A stretch of DNA of 64,000 nt from Hirschia sp. (GCA_002709235.1 PAQI01000008.1:38593-102592), one strand, 5' to 3'; positions 18,055 to 26,586 are shown, counted from the first letter of the stretch. The notes: generated by a model not told the origin, from the sequence alone. Program-made: numbers and translations.

Positions 18055-18650
18055 CTGGTCTGTCCCTCCACTTGATTGATGTCAGTCTTCAATTCGTTCG
18101 GTTTAACGGCGATCCATGTCAGCCTGTCATCGTCAAGCGAGATGCTTTCGCCCAGCTCATAGACATTCTCGTAGCCATAGCCGACGAGGTTGATGAAGGT
18201 GGGGATGTTCAGGGCAAGCGGGGCGCGCTTGATCATCACCGGTGCGATATTGTCTTCGAAATTATTGTTGCAATAGATCAGGATACGGCGACCTTTGTCG
18301 CCCAGCACGCTAGCCAGCTTCTCGTCGGTGAACTCCGAGAAGGGCAGGTTGACTGCACCTTCAATATGTCCTGCTGCAAAATCAGCGGCGGACCGGGTGT
18401 CGAGGATGATGGCGCTCTCTGCCTTGGCCAGATCGAGAAAATCATCCAGCGGAACAAGCCGGGTCACACGATAGCTGGAGACGTCCTGAGTGAGCTTTTC
18501 AAAGCCATCGTAATCCACTTGCGCGCTGACCGGTTCATTGGGTGCGGATTGCTGTATGGGGTTCTGGGCCAGGGCATTGACGCCCGCAAACATGACGGCG
18601 CAAAGCGCGGTAAAAGCGATGGCGGGCATGGATCGACGGATGGGTGACAT
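18051..18650 (-). CDS. Exported rhodanese-like protein
   Basis: This 199-residue protein has a signal peptide (cleavage expected after ALA, about residue 28) and one rhodanese domain. Landmarks are ILDTRSAADFAAGHIEGAVNLPF and the active-site cysteine Cys127 in IYCNNNFEDN. The loop after the cysteine is Asn-rich and acidic, unlike the CxxGxR loop of thiosulfate sulfurtransferases, so the substrate may differ. It is followed directly by the VWA gene (four-base overlap) and preceded at 90 bases by a channel gene on the same strand. Function is unknown; periplasmic sulfur transfer or phosphate-like anion binding are possibilities. Confidence 0.82.
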   Translation of the reverse strand: MSPIRRSMPAIAFTALCAVMFAGVNALAQNPIQQSAPNEPVSAQVDYDGFEKLTQDVSSYRVTRLVPLDDFLDLAKAESAIILDTRSAADFAAGHIEGAVNLPFSEFTDEKLASVLGDKGRRILIYCNNNFEDNIAPVMIKRAPLALNIPTFINLVGYGYENVYELGESISLDDDRLTWIAVKPNELKTDINQVEGQTR

Positions 18651-18740
18651 GGCGTCTTCTCTTCAGTCCTGGCAGCGTTCCAGAACATGAATGACCCATG
18701 AATGCGGCGCGGATAGGCGCGCGAATGTGGTGATTTTGCC

Positions 18741-19769
18741 CTAAATAAGGTTGCCGATCAGGATCGCTGCCACAATGAAGATGTAGATCAGGGTCGAGAT
18801 CAGTGCGGACCTCGGACCGCCCTCGATGAAGCGGGTGGAGGTCTTCTGGTCCGCGACAACGAGGCCGATACTGTCCCGTCTTGTGCCGCGCACGACCATT
18901 CCGATCACTGTCAGGATATAAAGATAAGACAGGATGTAGATCTGATCGAGAAGTGTCAGATAGGACACTTCCGGCAAGCTGCCTGCGGCGGTGAACTGTG
19001 TGGCAACGAGGGTGAGCAGGGCGGTAATGGCCAGTCCGACACGTGCTTCAACATGGCTTGGATCAAGCACCAGGGCCAGCGCGGCGCACAGAATGATCAA
19101 CAAGACGGGCATAAAGCTCTTCACGATGCCGGAGGTGGCGGGCCGTGAGATGGGGATCGTGAATTCAGCTCGTGAATAAGGCGTCGTTTCCGGCTCACTC
19201 AGATCGCCGAAATTGGTGTCATACGGCTTGTCACGAATGATCAGCCGGGGGCGTCCGATATCATAACCGGGCAGGCGGATCTCCTGATTGATCACCAGTG
19301 CGTTCTTGTCAGCGACATATACCAGTTCCTGTGTCGGCAGGTCATTATCCTCGACCGATACGATCAGGTTCTGGCGATCAAAGGGATAATCAGACACATC
19401 GAACTTGTTCGAGAACGCGCCCTGATGGCGGATAATGGCATAATAGGAGCCATCGGGCTGTTCTTGGGGCCTCTCATAGACTTCGGTTTCGACATGGGCC
19501 TCCGGGTCGAAAGTGTTCATGAACTCAAAGGATTTGCTGGGATCGAAATCCGGGTCGGTCCAGCGAAACCAGAGATATAGATCGACGACATAGGAATGCG
19601 TGCGCAGATCTATGGCCTGGATGTCATTGACGAATGCACCGATCACCACACGCTTGGATGAATGGGTGTCCGGGGTGCTCTGTGTTTGGGAGTGCGCGGT
19701 ACCGGGCGCAATGAACAGGCTCGCCAACAGGCCAAGGATTGCGACCAATCCAATCTGGAATTTCGACAA
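18741..19769 (-). CDS. Prokaryotic pentameric ligand-gated ion channel (GLIC/ELIC-like)
   Basis: The 342-residue protein has a signal peptide (cleavage expected after AHS, about residue 27), an extracellular beta-sandwich of about 180 residues and four membrane helices. The family hallmark YPFD is at 128-131, and the M1 proline is Pro221. Helix M2 runs from about 242 to 262. The pore alignment gives Glu241 at -2', Thr at 6' and Leu at 9', the pattern of cation-selective channels such as GLIC. As in other bacterial members, the loop carries no Cys pair. The ligand is not predictable. A 90-base gap separates it from the rhodanese gene in the same direction, and argG is divergent. Confidence 0.92.
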   Translation of the reverse strand: MSKFQIGLVAILGLLASLFIAPGTAHSQTQSTPDTHSSKRVVIGAFVNDIQAIDLRTHSYVVDLYLWFRWTDPDFDPSKSFEFMNTFDPEAHVETEVYERPQEQPDGSYYAIIRHQGAFSNKFDVSDYPFDRQNLIVSVEDNDLPTQELVYVADKNALVINQEIRLPGYDIGRPRLIIRDKPYDTNFGDLSEPETTPYSRAEFTIPISRPATSGIVKSFMPVLLIILCAALALVLDPSHVEARVGLAITALLTLVATQFTAAGSLPEVSYLTLLDQIYILSYLYILTVIGMVVRGTRRDSIGLVVADQKTSTRFIEGGPRSALISTLIYIFIVAAILIGNLI

Positions 19770-19946
19770 GACTGTTCCCCTGCAGGCTGGTATCAGGCGC
19801 GCGCGATGCTCTTGCCCCCCTGATTGACATTAAAAAGGCACGTGTTGCGACAGGTTTGTCAAGGAAGCGCTTGCGAAGGTGTGGCTTGAATGTATCTTGC
19901 GCAAAAATCCCCGTAACTGCCCGTTTGCTGAAAGACTTTTGCGCCG

Positions 19947-21191
19947 ATGAGCCTAGCTGCCAATCCTCCGAAGAAAGTTGTCCTTGCCTATTCCGGTGGT
20001 CTGGACACCTCCATCATCCTCAAATGGCTGCAGACCGAATTTGGCTGCGAAGTCGTAACCTTCACAGCCGATCTGGGGCAGGGCGAAGAACTTGGCCCCG
20101 CGCGCGAGAAGGCGCTGAAGATGGGCGTGAAGCCGGAAAACATCTTCATCGAGGATCTGCGCGAAGATTTCGTGCGCGATTATGTCTTCCCCATGTTCCG
20201 GGCCAACACTGTCTATGAAGGTGTCTATCTTCTGGGTACGTCCATAGCGCGTCCCCTGATTGCCAAGCGCCAGATCGAGATTGCTGAAATGGTGGGCGCG
20301 GATGCGGTCTGTCATGGCGCGACGGGAAAGGGCAATGACCAGGTGCGTTTTGAACTTGGCTATTATGGCCTGAATCCGGACATTCGCGTGATTGCACCCT
20401 GGCGCGACTGGGCATTCAAATCGCGCACGGACCTTCTGAAATTTGCCGAGGAAAACGGTATCCCCGTGCCATCCGACAAGCGCGGCGAGGCTCCGTTCTC
20501 GGTCGATGCGAACCTTCTGCACACATCATCAGAAGGCAAGGCGCTGGAAGACCCTGCCGAAGAAGCGCCGGAATTTGTCTATCAACGCACGGTCAGCCCT
20601 GAAGAAGCACCTGATACGCCCGAATATATCGAGATCGGTTTTGAAAAGGGTGATGCGGTCTCCATCAACGGCAAGGCGATGAGCCCGGCGACGGTCCTGA
20701 CCGAGCTGAACGAATATGGCCGCAAGCATGGCATTGGTCGTCTGGATCTTCTTGAAAACCGCTTTGTCGGCATGAAGTCCCGCGGCATCTATGAAACGCC
20801 GGGCGGGACCATCCTGCTGACGGCCCATCGCGGTATCGAGCAGGTCACGCTGGATCGCGGCGCGGCTCATCTCAAGGATGAGCTGATGCCAAAATATGCC
20901 ACCATCATCTATAATGGTTTCTGGTGGAGCCCGGAGCGTGAAATGCTTCAGGCAGCGATTGATGCCTCACAGGGCTTTGTCACCGGAAATGTGCGCCTGA
21001 AACTCTACAAGGGCAGCGTCAATCTTGTCGGCCGCTCAAGCCCTTACAGCCTGTACCGCGAAGACATCGTGACCTTTGAGGATGATGCAGGTGCATATGA
21101 CCAGAAAGACGCCGAAGGCTTCATCAAGCTGAACGCCCTGCGTCTTCGTGTTCAGGCAGCCCGTGACCGCAAGATGGGTCGTAACGACTGA
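19947..21191 (+). CDS. argG: Argininosuccinate synthase
   Basis: The 414-residue enzyme condenses citrulline and aspartate with ATP in arginine synthesis. The N-terminal pyrophosphatase P-loop AYSGGLDTS and the downstream [10 protein letters not shown] motif are present, and the length is typical of the family. The ATG at 19947 is the only sensible start. It stands alone; the pLGIC gene is divergent and ppa follows after 128 bases, with its own likely promoter. Confidence 0.97.
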   Translation: MSLAANPPKKVVLAYSGGLDTSIILKWLQTEFGCEVVTFTADLGQGEELGPAREKALKMGVKPENIFIEDLREDFVRDYVFPMFRANTVYEGVYLLGTSIARPLIAKRQIEIAEMVGADAVCHGATGKGNDQVRFELGYYGLNPDIRVIAPWRDWAFKSRTDLLKFAEENGIPVPSDKRGEAPFSVDANLLHTSSEGKALEDPAEEAPEFVYQRTVSPEEAPDTPEYIEIGFEKGDAVSINGKAMSPATVLTELNEYGRKHGIGRLDLLENRFVGMKSRGIYETPGGTILLTAHRGIEQVTLDRGAAHLKDELMPKYATIIYNGFWWSPEREMLQAAIDASQGFVTGNVRLKLYKGSVNLVGRSSPYSLYREDIVTFEDDAGAYDQKDAEGFIKLNALRLRVQAARDRKMGRND

Positions 21192-21319
21192 TTTCGAGAG
21201 ATATTGAGGCAGTTGCTCAATGCGGCGTTAGTGCATTCATGGTGTGTATGGCCTAGCCCGCAGCCTGCTGCTATAGGGCGGCGTGTCAAACAGGTTTAGT
21301 AACAAGGAATCAGGGGACA

Positions 21320-21856
21320 ATGGACCTTAGCAAGATTGAGATCGGCAAGAATGCACCGGGCGATTTGAACGTTGTGATTGAAGTGCCACTGGGTGGCGAA
21401 CCGATCAAATACGAAATCGACAAGGCTTCCGGTGCCATGTTTGTCGACCGATACCTCTATACCTCCATGCGTTACCCGGTGAATTACGGCTTTGTACCGC
21501 ACACATTGTCGCTGGATGGCGACCCGATTGATGTGATGTGCATCGGTCAGCGCGCCCTGGTGCCTGGTTCGGTCATTCGTGTGCGTCCGATCGGTGTCCT
21601 GCTGATGGAAGATGATGGTGGTCAGGATGAGAAGATCATTGCTGTTCCTCATCAGAAGCTCACCCGCTTTTATGACAAGGTGAAGGACTATAAAGACCTT
21701 CCCGACATCACCATTGAACGGATCGAGCATTTCTTTGCCCATTACAAGGATCTGGAGCCCAATAAATGGGTGAAGATCGAAGGTTGGGAAGGCCGCGAGA
21801 AGGCTGAAGAACTGATCAATGAAGCGATTGAACGCGCCAAGGCCACAAAGGCCTGA
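21320..21856 (+). CDS. ppa: Inorganic pyrophosphatase (family I)
   Basis: This 178-residue family I enzyme hydrolyses pyrophosphate from biosynthetic reactions. The signature DGDPIDV with metal-binding aspartates is present. The ATG at 21320 follows an AGGGG ribosome site, and the spacer upstream has a GCTATAGGG-like element. A Rho-independent terminator follows 30 bases after the stop. Confidence 0.96.
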   Translation: MDLSKIEIGKNAPGDLNVVIEVPLGGEPIKYEIDKASGAMFVDRYLYTSMRYPVNYGFVPHTLSLDGDPIDVMCIGQRALVPGSVIRVRPIGVLLMEDDGGQDEKIIAVPHQKLTRFYDKVKDYKDLPDITIERIEHFFAHYKDLEPNKWVKIEGWEGREKAEELINEAIERAKATKA

Positions 21857-21886
21857 GTTCAGCATCCGCATGATGCAAATGTTTTG

Positions 21887-21925
21887 AAAAGGGCGCTTTC
21901 ATCCTGATGGGTGGAAGCGCTTTTT
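21887..21925 (+). terminator. Terminator after ppa
   Basis: Stem of GCGCTTTC with GGAAGCGC (eight pairs, one G-U) and a 12-base loop, followed by TTTTT. It includes the GTG at 21911, which argues against that codon being the start of the next gene. Confidence 0.8.
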
Positions 21926-21952
21926 CATTTGGACCTCACGGATTATCCCGAC

Positions 21953-22573
21953 ATGGAATTATCGGTCTGGCTGGCCCTGATCCTGTTGTTTCTTTCCGGC
22001 GGGCTGACGCCCGGTCCGGCGGTGATGCTTGTTGCATCGTCCTCGGTGAAATACGGGTTCGCACCGGCCATGGTGGCGGGTCTGGGTGTGTCCGTCGCCA
22101 ATCTCGCCTGGGTCGGGCTGGCCGCATCAGGGGCAGCAGCTTTGGCCTCGCAATTTCCAATGGTCTTCACCGGTCTGAAACTGGCGGGCGCGTGCTTCAT
22201 TCTCTATCTGGCCTTCACCATGGCACGACAGGCCGAACCCGTGACCGTGACCAGCCGAACGCCACCGCGCAGGGGAGCCCTGTTTGCGCGGGGCATCGGT
22301 CTGCAATTGTCCAATCCGAATGCGCTGGTGTTCTTCGGGGGATTGTTGCCAGCCTATTTTGACCCCGACAGACCCCTCATGATGCAGCTGACCATCGTGA
22401 TCGCAACCATCACCGCAACCGAACTGTTTGGCCTGGCGATCTATGCCGGGGCAGCAGATGCCTTGTCCCGGCGCTTTGCCGACCCAAGCTTTGTGCGTGT
22501 CTTCAATATCAGTGCGGCGATCCTGATGGCCGGTTCAGCTCTGTTTGCGCTCTATGCGACGTCGCAGGGCTGA
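21953..22573 (+). CDS. LysE/RhtB family amino-acid exporter
   Basis: The 206-residue protein has about six membrane helices and the LysE landmark GLTPGPAVMLV near the N-terminus, followed later by LSNPNALVFFGGLLP. Members export amino acids or other small metabolites; the substrate cannot be read from the sequence. I chose the ATG at 21953 since an in-frame GTG at 21911 lies inside the ppa terminator. The length then matches the family. It is convergent with the carbonic anhydrase gene. Confidence 0.9.
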   Translation: MELSVWLALILLFLSGGLTPGPAVMLVASSSVKYGFAPAMVAGLGVSVANLAWVGLAASGAAALASQFPMVFTGLKLAGACFILYLAFTMARQAEPVTVTSRTPPRRGALFARGIGLQLSNPNALVFFGGLLPAYFDPDRPLMMQLTIVIATITATELFGLAIYAGAADALSRRFADPSFVRVFNISAAILMAGSALFALYATSQG

Positions 22574-22596
22574 TAGCGGGACCAAGCAATCAGGGA

Positions 22597-23259
22597 TCAA
22601 ACGCCGGGGTCGACCAGCCAGAAGTCATCATTGACCTTGTCCAGCCAGTGCAGCTGTCCGGGACCGATCGCAAACCAGGCTCCATCGATATCCAGATCGC
22701 CTCGCTCGACGGCTTCCTTGACGAAGGGGAAGGTCATCAGATTGGTCATGGACTGGCGCACGACACCGCGCTCAAGCGCGAGCTGACGGTCATCTGCATT
22801 TTTGAGATTTGGGTCGGCCAACACTTCATCGCGTGCCTCCGATGCCATCTCCACCCAGGGTGCGATGAACTGACCGATAGGTTTGTCATTGGCGGCTGAC
22901 AGTGAGGCTTTCACACCACCACACCCGCCATGACCCATGACAAGGATCATCTTGACCTTGAGATGGGTGACGGCAAATTCCACAGCTGCCGATACACCAT
23001 GATACCCGCCACTGGTTTCATAAGGGGGCACAAGAGCGGCTACATTGCGGACCACGAAAATCTCACCGGGTGCCGTGTCGAAGATCAGCGCAGGATCGGC
23101 GCGACTGTCAGCGCAGCCAATGATCATGATGTCCGGGTCCTGCTGGTCGCCCAGCTGATTGTACAGCTCCTTGGCTTCCTGATAGCGCCCTTTGCGGAAG
23201 CGCTTATATCCCTTGTACAGGCGGTGTTGTTCCGGGGTTGCGGAAGAAGATTTTGTCAT
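22597..23259 (-). CDS. Beta-class carbonic anhydrase
   Basis: The 220-residue enzyme carries the zinc ligands Cys49, His110 and Cys113 with the Asp51-Arg53 dyad (CADSRADP and GHGGCGG). It hydrates CO2 to bicarbonate, supplying carboxylases in the cytoplasm. The ATG at 23259 has a GAGGG site at six bases; a GTG two codons upstream is also in frame. Its start faces the divergent TetR gene, with a clear operator between them, so the regulator might also act on this gene. Confidence 0.95.
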   Translation of the reverse strand: MTKSSSATPEQHRLYKGYKRFRKGRYQEAKELYNQLGDQQDPDIMIIGCADSRADPALIFDTAPGEIFVVRNVAALVPPYETSGGYHGVSAAVEFAVTHLKVKMILVMGHGGCGGVKASLSAANDKPIGQFIAPWVEMASEARDEVLADPNLKNADDRQLALERGVVRQSMTNLMTFPFVKEAVERGDLDIDGAWFAIGPGQLHWLDKVNDDFWLVDPGV

Positions 23260-23413
23260 GCTCACCCTCTAGTGACTACGTTCGCGCCAGAATGCCCTTT
23301 CACAATCCAGATGTGAAGTCAGCCAATGTGCTGAACTGTGAATTCGGGGGTGATTGTCTTGCGGTTAACTTGGCGTTTGCGCAAGGTATTTAAAGCTAAT
23401 ACTGAAATTGGGC

Positions 23414-23430
23414 GGCGTCACATTGACGCC
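23414..23430. promoter_or_regulatory. TetR operator candidate
   Basis: Perfect inverted repeat GGCGTCA-CAT-TGACGCC, 17 bases long, 19 bases before the tetR ATG. The position and symmetry fit an autoregulatory TetR-family operator. Confidence 0.65.
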
Positions 23431-23449
23431 AGCATGAGAAAGACTGGCG

Positions 23450-24064
23450 ATGAGCAAATCTTCCCAGACAGGCGACGAGGATCGTCGAACGGGCCCCAAG
23501 CGGAGCGAAGCCTCGCGGATTGCCGTTCAGCAGGCTGCCATTGTGGAGCTGAACGAACATGGCTGGCGCGGATTTTCAGTTGACCGGGTCGCCAAGCGCG
23601 CAAAGGCATCCAAACAGACAATCTATAAATGGTGGCAGGGTCCGGCATTGCTGGCCGTCGAGGCCGTGCTCGACACGTTACCTGAAATAGTCGAGGAAGA
23701 TGGCAATCCCGAATTCAAGGTTGCCGCCCTGATCAGTCCGCTGATCGCTGCGATGAGAAATGGCGATGGCGCACATATCTGGCGTGGCGTCCTGTTGGCG
23801 GCGGCGGATGATCCTGATGCCAGCGAAGTGTTTCGTGAATGGATGCATCGCGATATTCGCCAGCCCCTTCGGCATGTGCTCGCACGTGAAGCCAATCTTG
23901 GGCATATCCGGCGAGATTGGGAGATTGATTTCGCACTAGAATTGCTGGTGGGGCCGATCTGGCAACGCCTTTTGGGCATGCGTGGTCCAATCCCCGAGCG
24001 TTATGCCGAGCGATTGGCCGAATCGGTCATGGCCTATCACTACAAGGATGCGCCCAAAGGCTGA
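23450..24064 (+). CDS. TetR/AcrR family transcriptional regulator
   Basis: This 204-residue repressor has the N-terminal helix-turn-helix with DNA-recognition helix around SKQTIYKWW (residues 50-58), then an all-helical ligand-binding domain. The ligand and targets are unknown. The C-terminal domain resembles the TetR_C-type found in many uncharacterised members (WxxxLxxMRGPIPERYA). A 17-base palindrome ahead of the gene suggests autorepression. It ends nine bases before the convergent zincin gene. Confidence 0.92.
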   Translation: MSKSSQTGDEDRRTGPKRSEASRIAVQQAAIVELNEHGWRGFSVDRVAKRAKASKQTIYKWWQGPALLAVEAVLDTLPEIVEEDGNPEFKVAALISPLIAAMRNGDGAHIWRGVLLAAADDPDASEVFREWMHRDIRQPLRHVLAREANLGHIRRDWEIDFALELLVGPIWQRLLGMRGPIPERYAERLAESVMAYHYKDAPKG

Positions 24065-24073
24065 GTGCGCCTT

Positions 24074-24478
24074 CTAGTCGTCGCGTTCGAGCACACTGTC
24101 CAGTTCATCGTCGGACCAGCCAAAATGGTGGCCAAGTTCATGAACCAGTACATGAAAGACCAGATGATCCAGCGTCACATCTCCACGCTGCGCCCATTCA
24201 TTCAATATGGGGCGTCGATAGAGCCAGATCACAGCTGGATAGGTTGATGGGGCGGAGACCAGGTCGAGGGTCATTGCGACGCCGGAATAAAGCCCGGTCA
24301 GCTCATAAGGGTCTTGGATGCTGAGCGCTTCAAGCGTTTCTTCATCGGCGAAATCGGACACGCGTATGGAAACGCGTTGCGCCAGTTGGCGGAACGGCTC
24401 GGGGAAAGTCGAAAGTGCTTCCTGCGCAATGCTGGAGAATTCCTCCAGCGAGGGCGCATTGCCCCATTTTGGTTCCAT
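24074..24478 (-). CDS. Zincin-like metallopeptidase (PF06262 family)
   Basis: This 134-residue protein has the zinc motif HELGHH at 113-118, with the downstream acidic WSDDEL that supplies the third ligand. These are hallmarks of the small PF06262 metallopeptidases. Their substrates are unknown. The start is the ATG at 24478, giving the usual family length; the upstream frame to 24817 is not conserved-looking. Convergent with tetR. Confidence 0.88.
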   Translation of the reverse strand: MEPKWGNAPSLEEFSSIAQEALSTFPEPFRQLAQRVSIRVSDFADEETLEALSIQDPYELTGLYSGVAMTLDLVSAPSTYPAVIWLYRRPILNEWAQRGDVTLDHLVFHVLVHELGHHFGWSDDELDSVLERDD

Positions 24479-24610
24479 TGCAGTTCTCAGCGTTGATTGC
24501 TGACCTAAATCCGCCAAAGCGCTTGCGTTCATGCGCCTGCACGAACATGGTAAACAGCAAAGACGCTTGCAAGCTGTCATGAGCAGCGTCGCAGGATTTG
24601 GAGAAGAGTT

Positions 24611-25441
24611 ATGACGATCATGATGGAAGGCTTGCGCAATCTGGCGACCAGCGTGCGGATCTATCAGCGCAACAAGCAGGGCCGCAAATTCGAGCCCGAA
24701 GCGCCTTACATGAAAGAGGTCGTCAAGCCGGGCGATATCTGCCTTCACTTTGGTGGCTCTGATGGTCGCCATTCCTATCTCATGGCGGATCATGTCGGAC
24801 CGAGCGGCCATGTGCATGTCTATGAGCCTTCCAACTATTCCTATGCGATCCTGGAGCGGCTATTGCGCTGGCACAAGCTGACCAATGTCACGCCGCATAA
24901 TCTGGCTGTGGGTGCTGAACGTGGCGAGATGATCTTGTCTGTTCCCAAGAAGCTGTCCGGGCATCTGGGCAGGGCCTATGGCGTGGTCACGGCCAGCGGG
25001 CAGACAGCATCCGAAGAACATCTCGCGACCAGCAATTCATCGGAATTCGTTGATCAGGAAACCAGCGTTGTCTCACTGGACAACGTGATGGAGGACGAAA
25101 AGCTTGATCGTGTGGATTTCATTCGCTGTGATGTCGAAGGCTCCGAAATCAATTTCATCAAGGGCGGCGCAAAGACCATTGAAAAATACCTGCCAAGCCT
25201 TCTGATCGAGATTCATCCTTTCTCGCTGGAGCGTAACTTCAATTCTTCAGGTGAGGTCGTGCGCGATTATTTCATCGATCTGGGCTATCGCATGTGGCAG
25301 CTTAATGATGATGACACAGAGATGTATGAGTCGACCGAGATCGACCCGAAGCGGCGCTGGAAGGATTATTTCCTGATCCATCCTTCGCGCGCTGAAAGCC
25401 TGCCGCCTGGCATGTTCCGCGAGGCCTTCGCCAAGGGCTGA
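24611..25441 (+). CDS. FkbM family methyltransferase
   Basis: The 276-residue protein has a class I SAM-dependent fold: nucleotide-binding HFGGSDGRHSYLMA (about 46-60) and the family signature FIRCDVEGSE (about 174-183). FkbM proteins methylate hydroxyl groups of sugars or small molecules. The ATG at 24611 has a GGAGAAG site. The neighbours do not indicate a substrate; a cell-surface glycan is one possibility. The N-terminal 30 residues are basic and may be an unstructured tail. Confidence 0.88.
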   Translation: MTIMMEGLRNLATSVRIYQRNKQGRKFEPEAPYMKEVVKPGDICLHFGGSDGRHSYLMADHVGPSGHVHVYEPSNYSYAILERLLRWHKLTNVTPHNLAVGAERGEMILSVPKKLSGHLGRAYGVVTASGQTASEEHLATSNSSEFVDQETSVVSLDNVMEDEKLDRVDFIRCDVEGSEINFIKGGAKTIEKYLPSLLIEIHPFSLERNFNSSGEVVRDYFIDLGYRMWQLNDDDTEMYESTEIDPKRRWKDYFLIHPSRAESLPPGMFREAFAKG

Positions 25442-25506
25442 CACTCGGTTTCAATCACGGATTCGTCGGTCGCAACTTGTTCGGCTGGCGAATCCATGTT
25501 TCATTT

Positions 25507-25521
25507 GTTCACGTAACGTCC
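25507..25521. promoter_or_regulatory. Possible SOS (LexA) box before mmcB
   Basis: GTTC-N7-GTCC, one base off the alphaproteobacterial LexA direct-repeat GTTC-N7-GTTC, located 23 bases before the mmcB ATG. In Caulobacter mmcB belongs to the SOS regulon, which supports the reading. Confidence 0.45.
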
Positions 25522-25544
25522 TGGCAACATCATCCGGTGGACTC

Positions 25545-26048
25545 ATGGTTAACAAAACCTTAAATCCGGAACCTGAAGTGAACAAAGACGGGAAATATGG
25601 TGTTAATATTCCCCGATCGCGCGATACTTCACGTGCCGATTCAGTGTTCTCCGGCACGCTTCGCATGCTCGATGATCTGGGCTGGGTCTGCCTGACAGAA
25701 GTGTCGCTTTCCAATAATCGCCGAGCGGATATCCTGGCGCTGTCCCGGTCAGGAGACTTCCTGATCGTCGAGGTGAAATCAAGCCTTGCGGATTTTGCAT
25801 CTGACGGGAAATGGCCGGAATATCTGGACTGGTGCGATCATTTTGCATTCGCGGTGGATGGTGACTTTCCGCAGGAGAAGATACCGGAAGATGCGGGCCT
25901 GATCATTGCCGACGGGTTTGGCGGAGCCTTCCTGCGAGAGACTGCGCCGGTCAAGCTGGCGGCCGCGCGTCGCAAGGCAATGACATTGAAATTTGCCAGA
26001 CTCGCTGCATATCGTCTTTATCGGAATGCTAACGCGCCTGTGGCATAA
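25545..26048 (+). CDS. mmcB: DNA repair protein MmcB (PD-(D/E)xK-like nuclease)
   Basis: The 167-residue protein matches MmcB (PF06319), a protein required for mitomycin C resistance in Caulobacter. Catalytic residues of a PD-(D/E)xK nuclease fold are visible: Asp62 (RADILAL) and Glu76-x-Lys78 (LIVEVKSS), with Glu52 as a possible extra ligand. The first 30 residues are a polar tail. The ATG at 25545 is used. A partial LexA box sits upstream. The next gene, 64 bases downstream, ends in a clamp-binding motif, which suggests a shared repair role. Confidence 0.88.
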   Translation: MVNKTLNPEPEVNKDGKYGVNIPRSRDTSRADSVFSGTLRMLDDLGWVCLTEVSLSNNRRADILALSRSGDFLIVEVKSSLADFASDGKWPEYLDWCDHFAFAVDGDFPQEKIPEDAGLIIADGFGGAFLRETAPVKLAAARRKAMTLKFARLAAYRLYRNANAPVA

Positions 26049-26112
26049 GCCTCGCTAGTGCGATGTCTGCTTCGCCTTATGTCTCCAGCCGTGAAAGAAG
26101 ATCGCCACATCC

Positions 26113-26565
26113 ATGGGTCTGTCTTATCCAATTGCCGCCAATGCCCGCGCTGCACTCCTGTTGCAGGATGAAGAGGTCTTTGCTGCCAATATTACTGATG
26201 CAAAAGCAAAGGCCAAAGGGCCGGTTGCTCTGGTCACCGAATGGCTCAAGCCGACCCCGGATGAAACAGATATTCTGGTCAAGGCGGCTGATGGCCATAT
26301 CGCGCGCGGGTTTGTGCAGACCTATGCCGATGATCAGGACGAGCCGGTATTTGCGGTGTCCTTCTGGAAGCATCAAAGTGCGGAAGATCTGAAAAAGACC
26401 GAGGAAGACGAAGCCCGGCTGCGTGCCCAGCATGCGCGTGAACACACAAATGATATCTATTTTACGAGACCGGAGTTGCGCCGCAAGCGCTTCCCCGGAC
26501 GCTCTCAGCGCATGCGCGATGTGCATCCTGATCAGATAGATCTGTTTTCAGAAGAACAGGAATAA
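26113..26565 (+). CDS. Unknown protein with C-terminal sliding-clamp-binding motif
   Basis: The 150-residue protein has a small mixed domain (residues 1-100) and an Arg-rich, charged helical region (about 95-130). The C-terminus contains QIDLF at 141-145, which fits the beta-clamp-binding consensus QL[SD]LF and is followed only by an acidic tail. Such motifs occur at the ends of polymerases, mismatch-repair and other replication-linked proteins. No family is recognised. It lies 64 bases after mmcB in the same direction, so an SOS or repair role is a fair inference. A weak ribosome site precedes the ATG. Confidence 0.7.
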   Translation: MGLSYPIAANARAALLLQDEEVFAANITDAKAKAKGPVALVTEWLKPTPDETDILVKAADGHIARGFVQTYADDQDEPVFAVSFWKHQSAEDLKKTEEDEARLRAQHAREHTNDIYFTRPELRRKRFPGRSQRMRDVHPDQIDLFSEEQE

Positions 26566-26586
26566 AGGCGCAGGGGCAAAGCCCGG

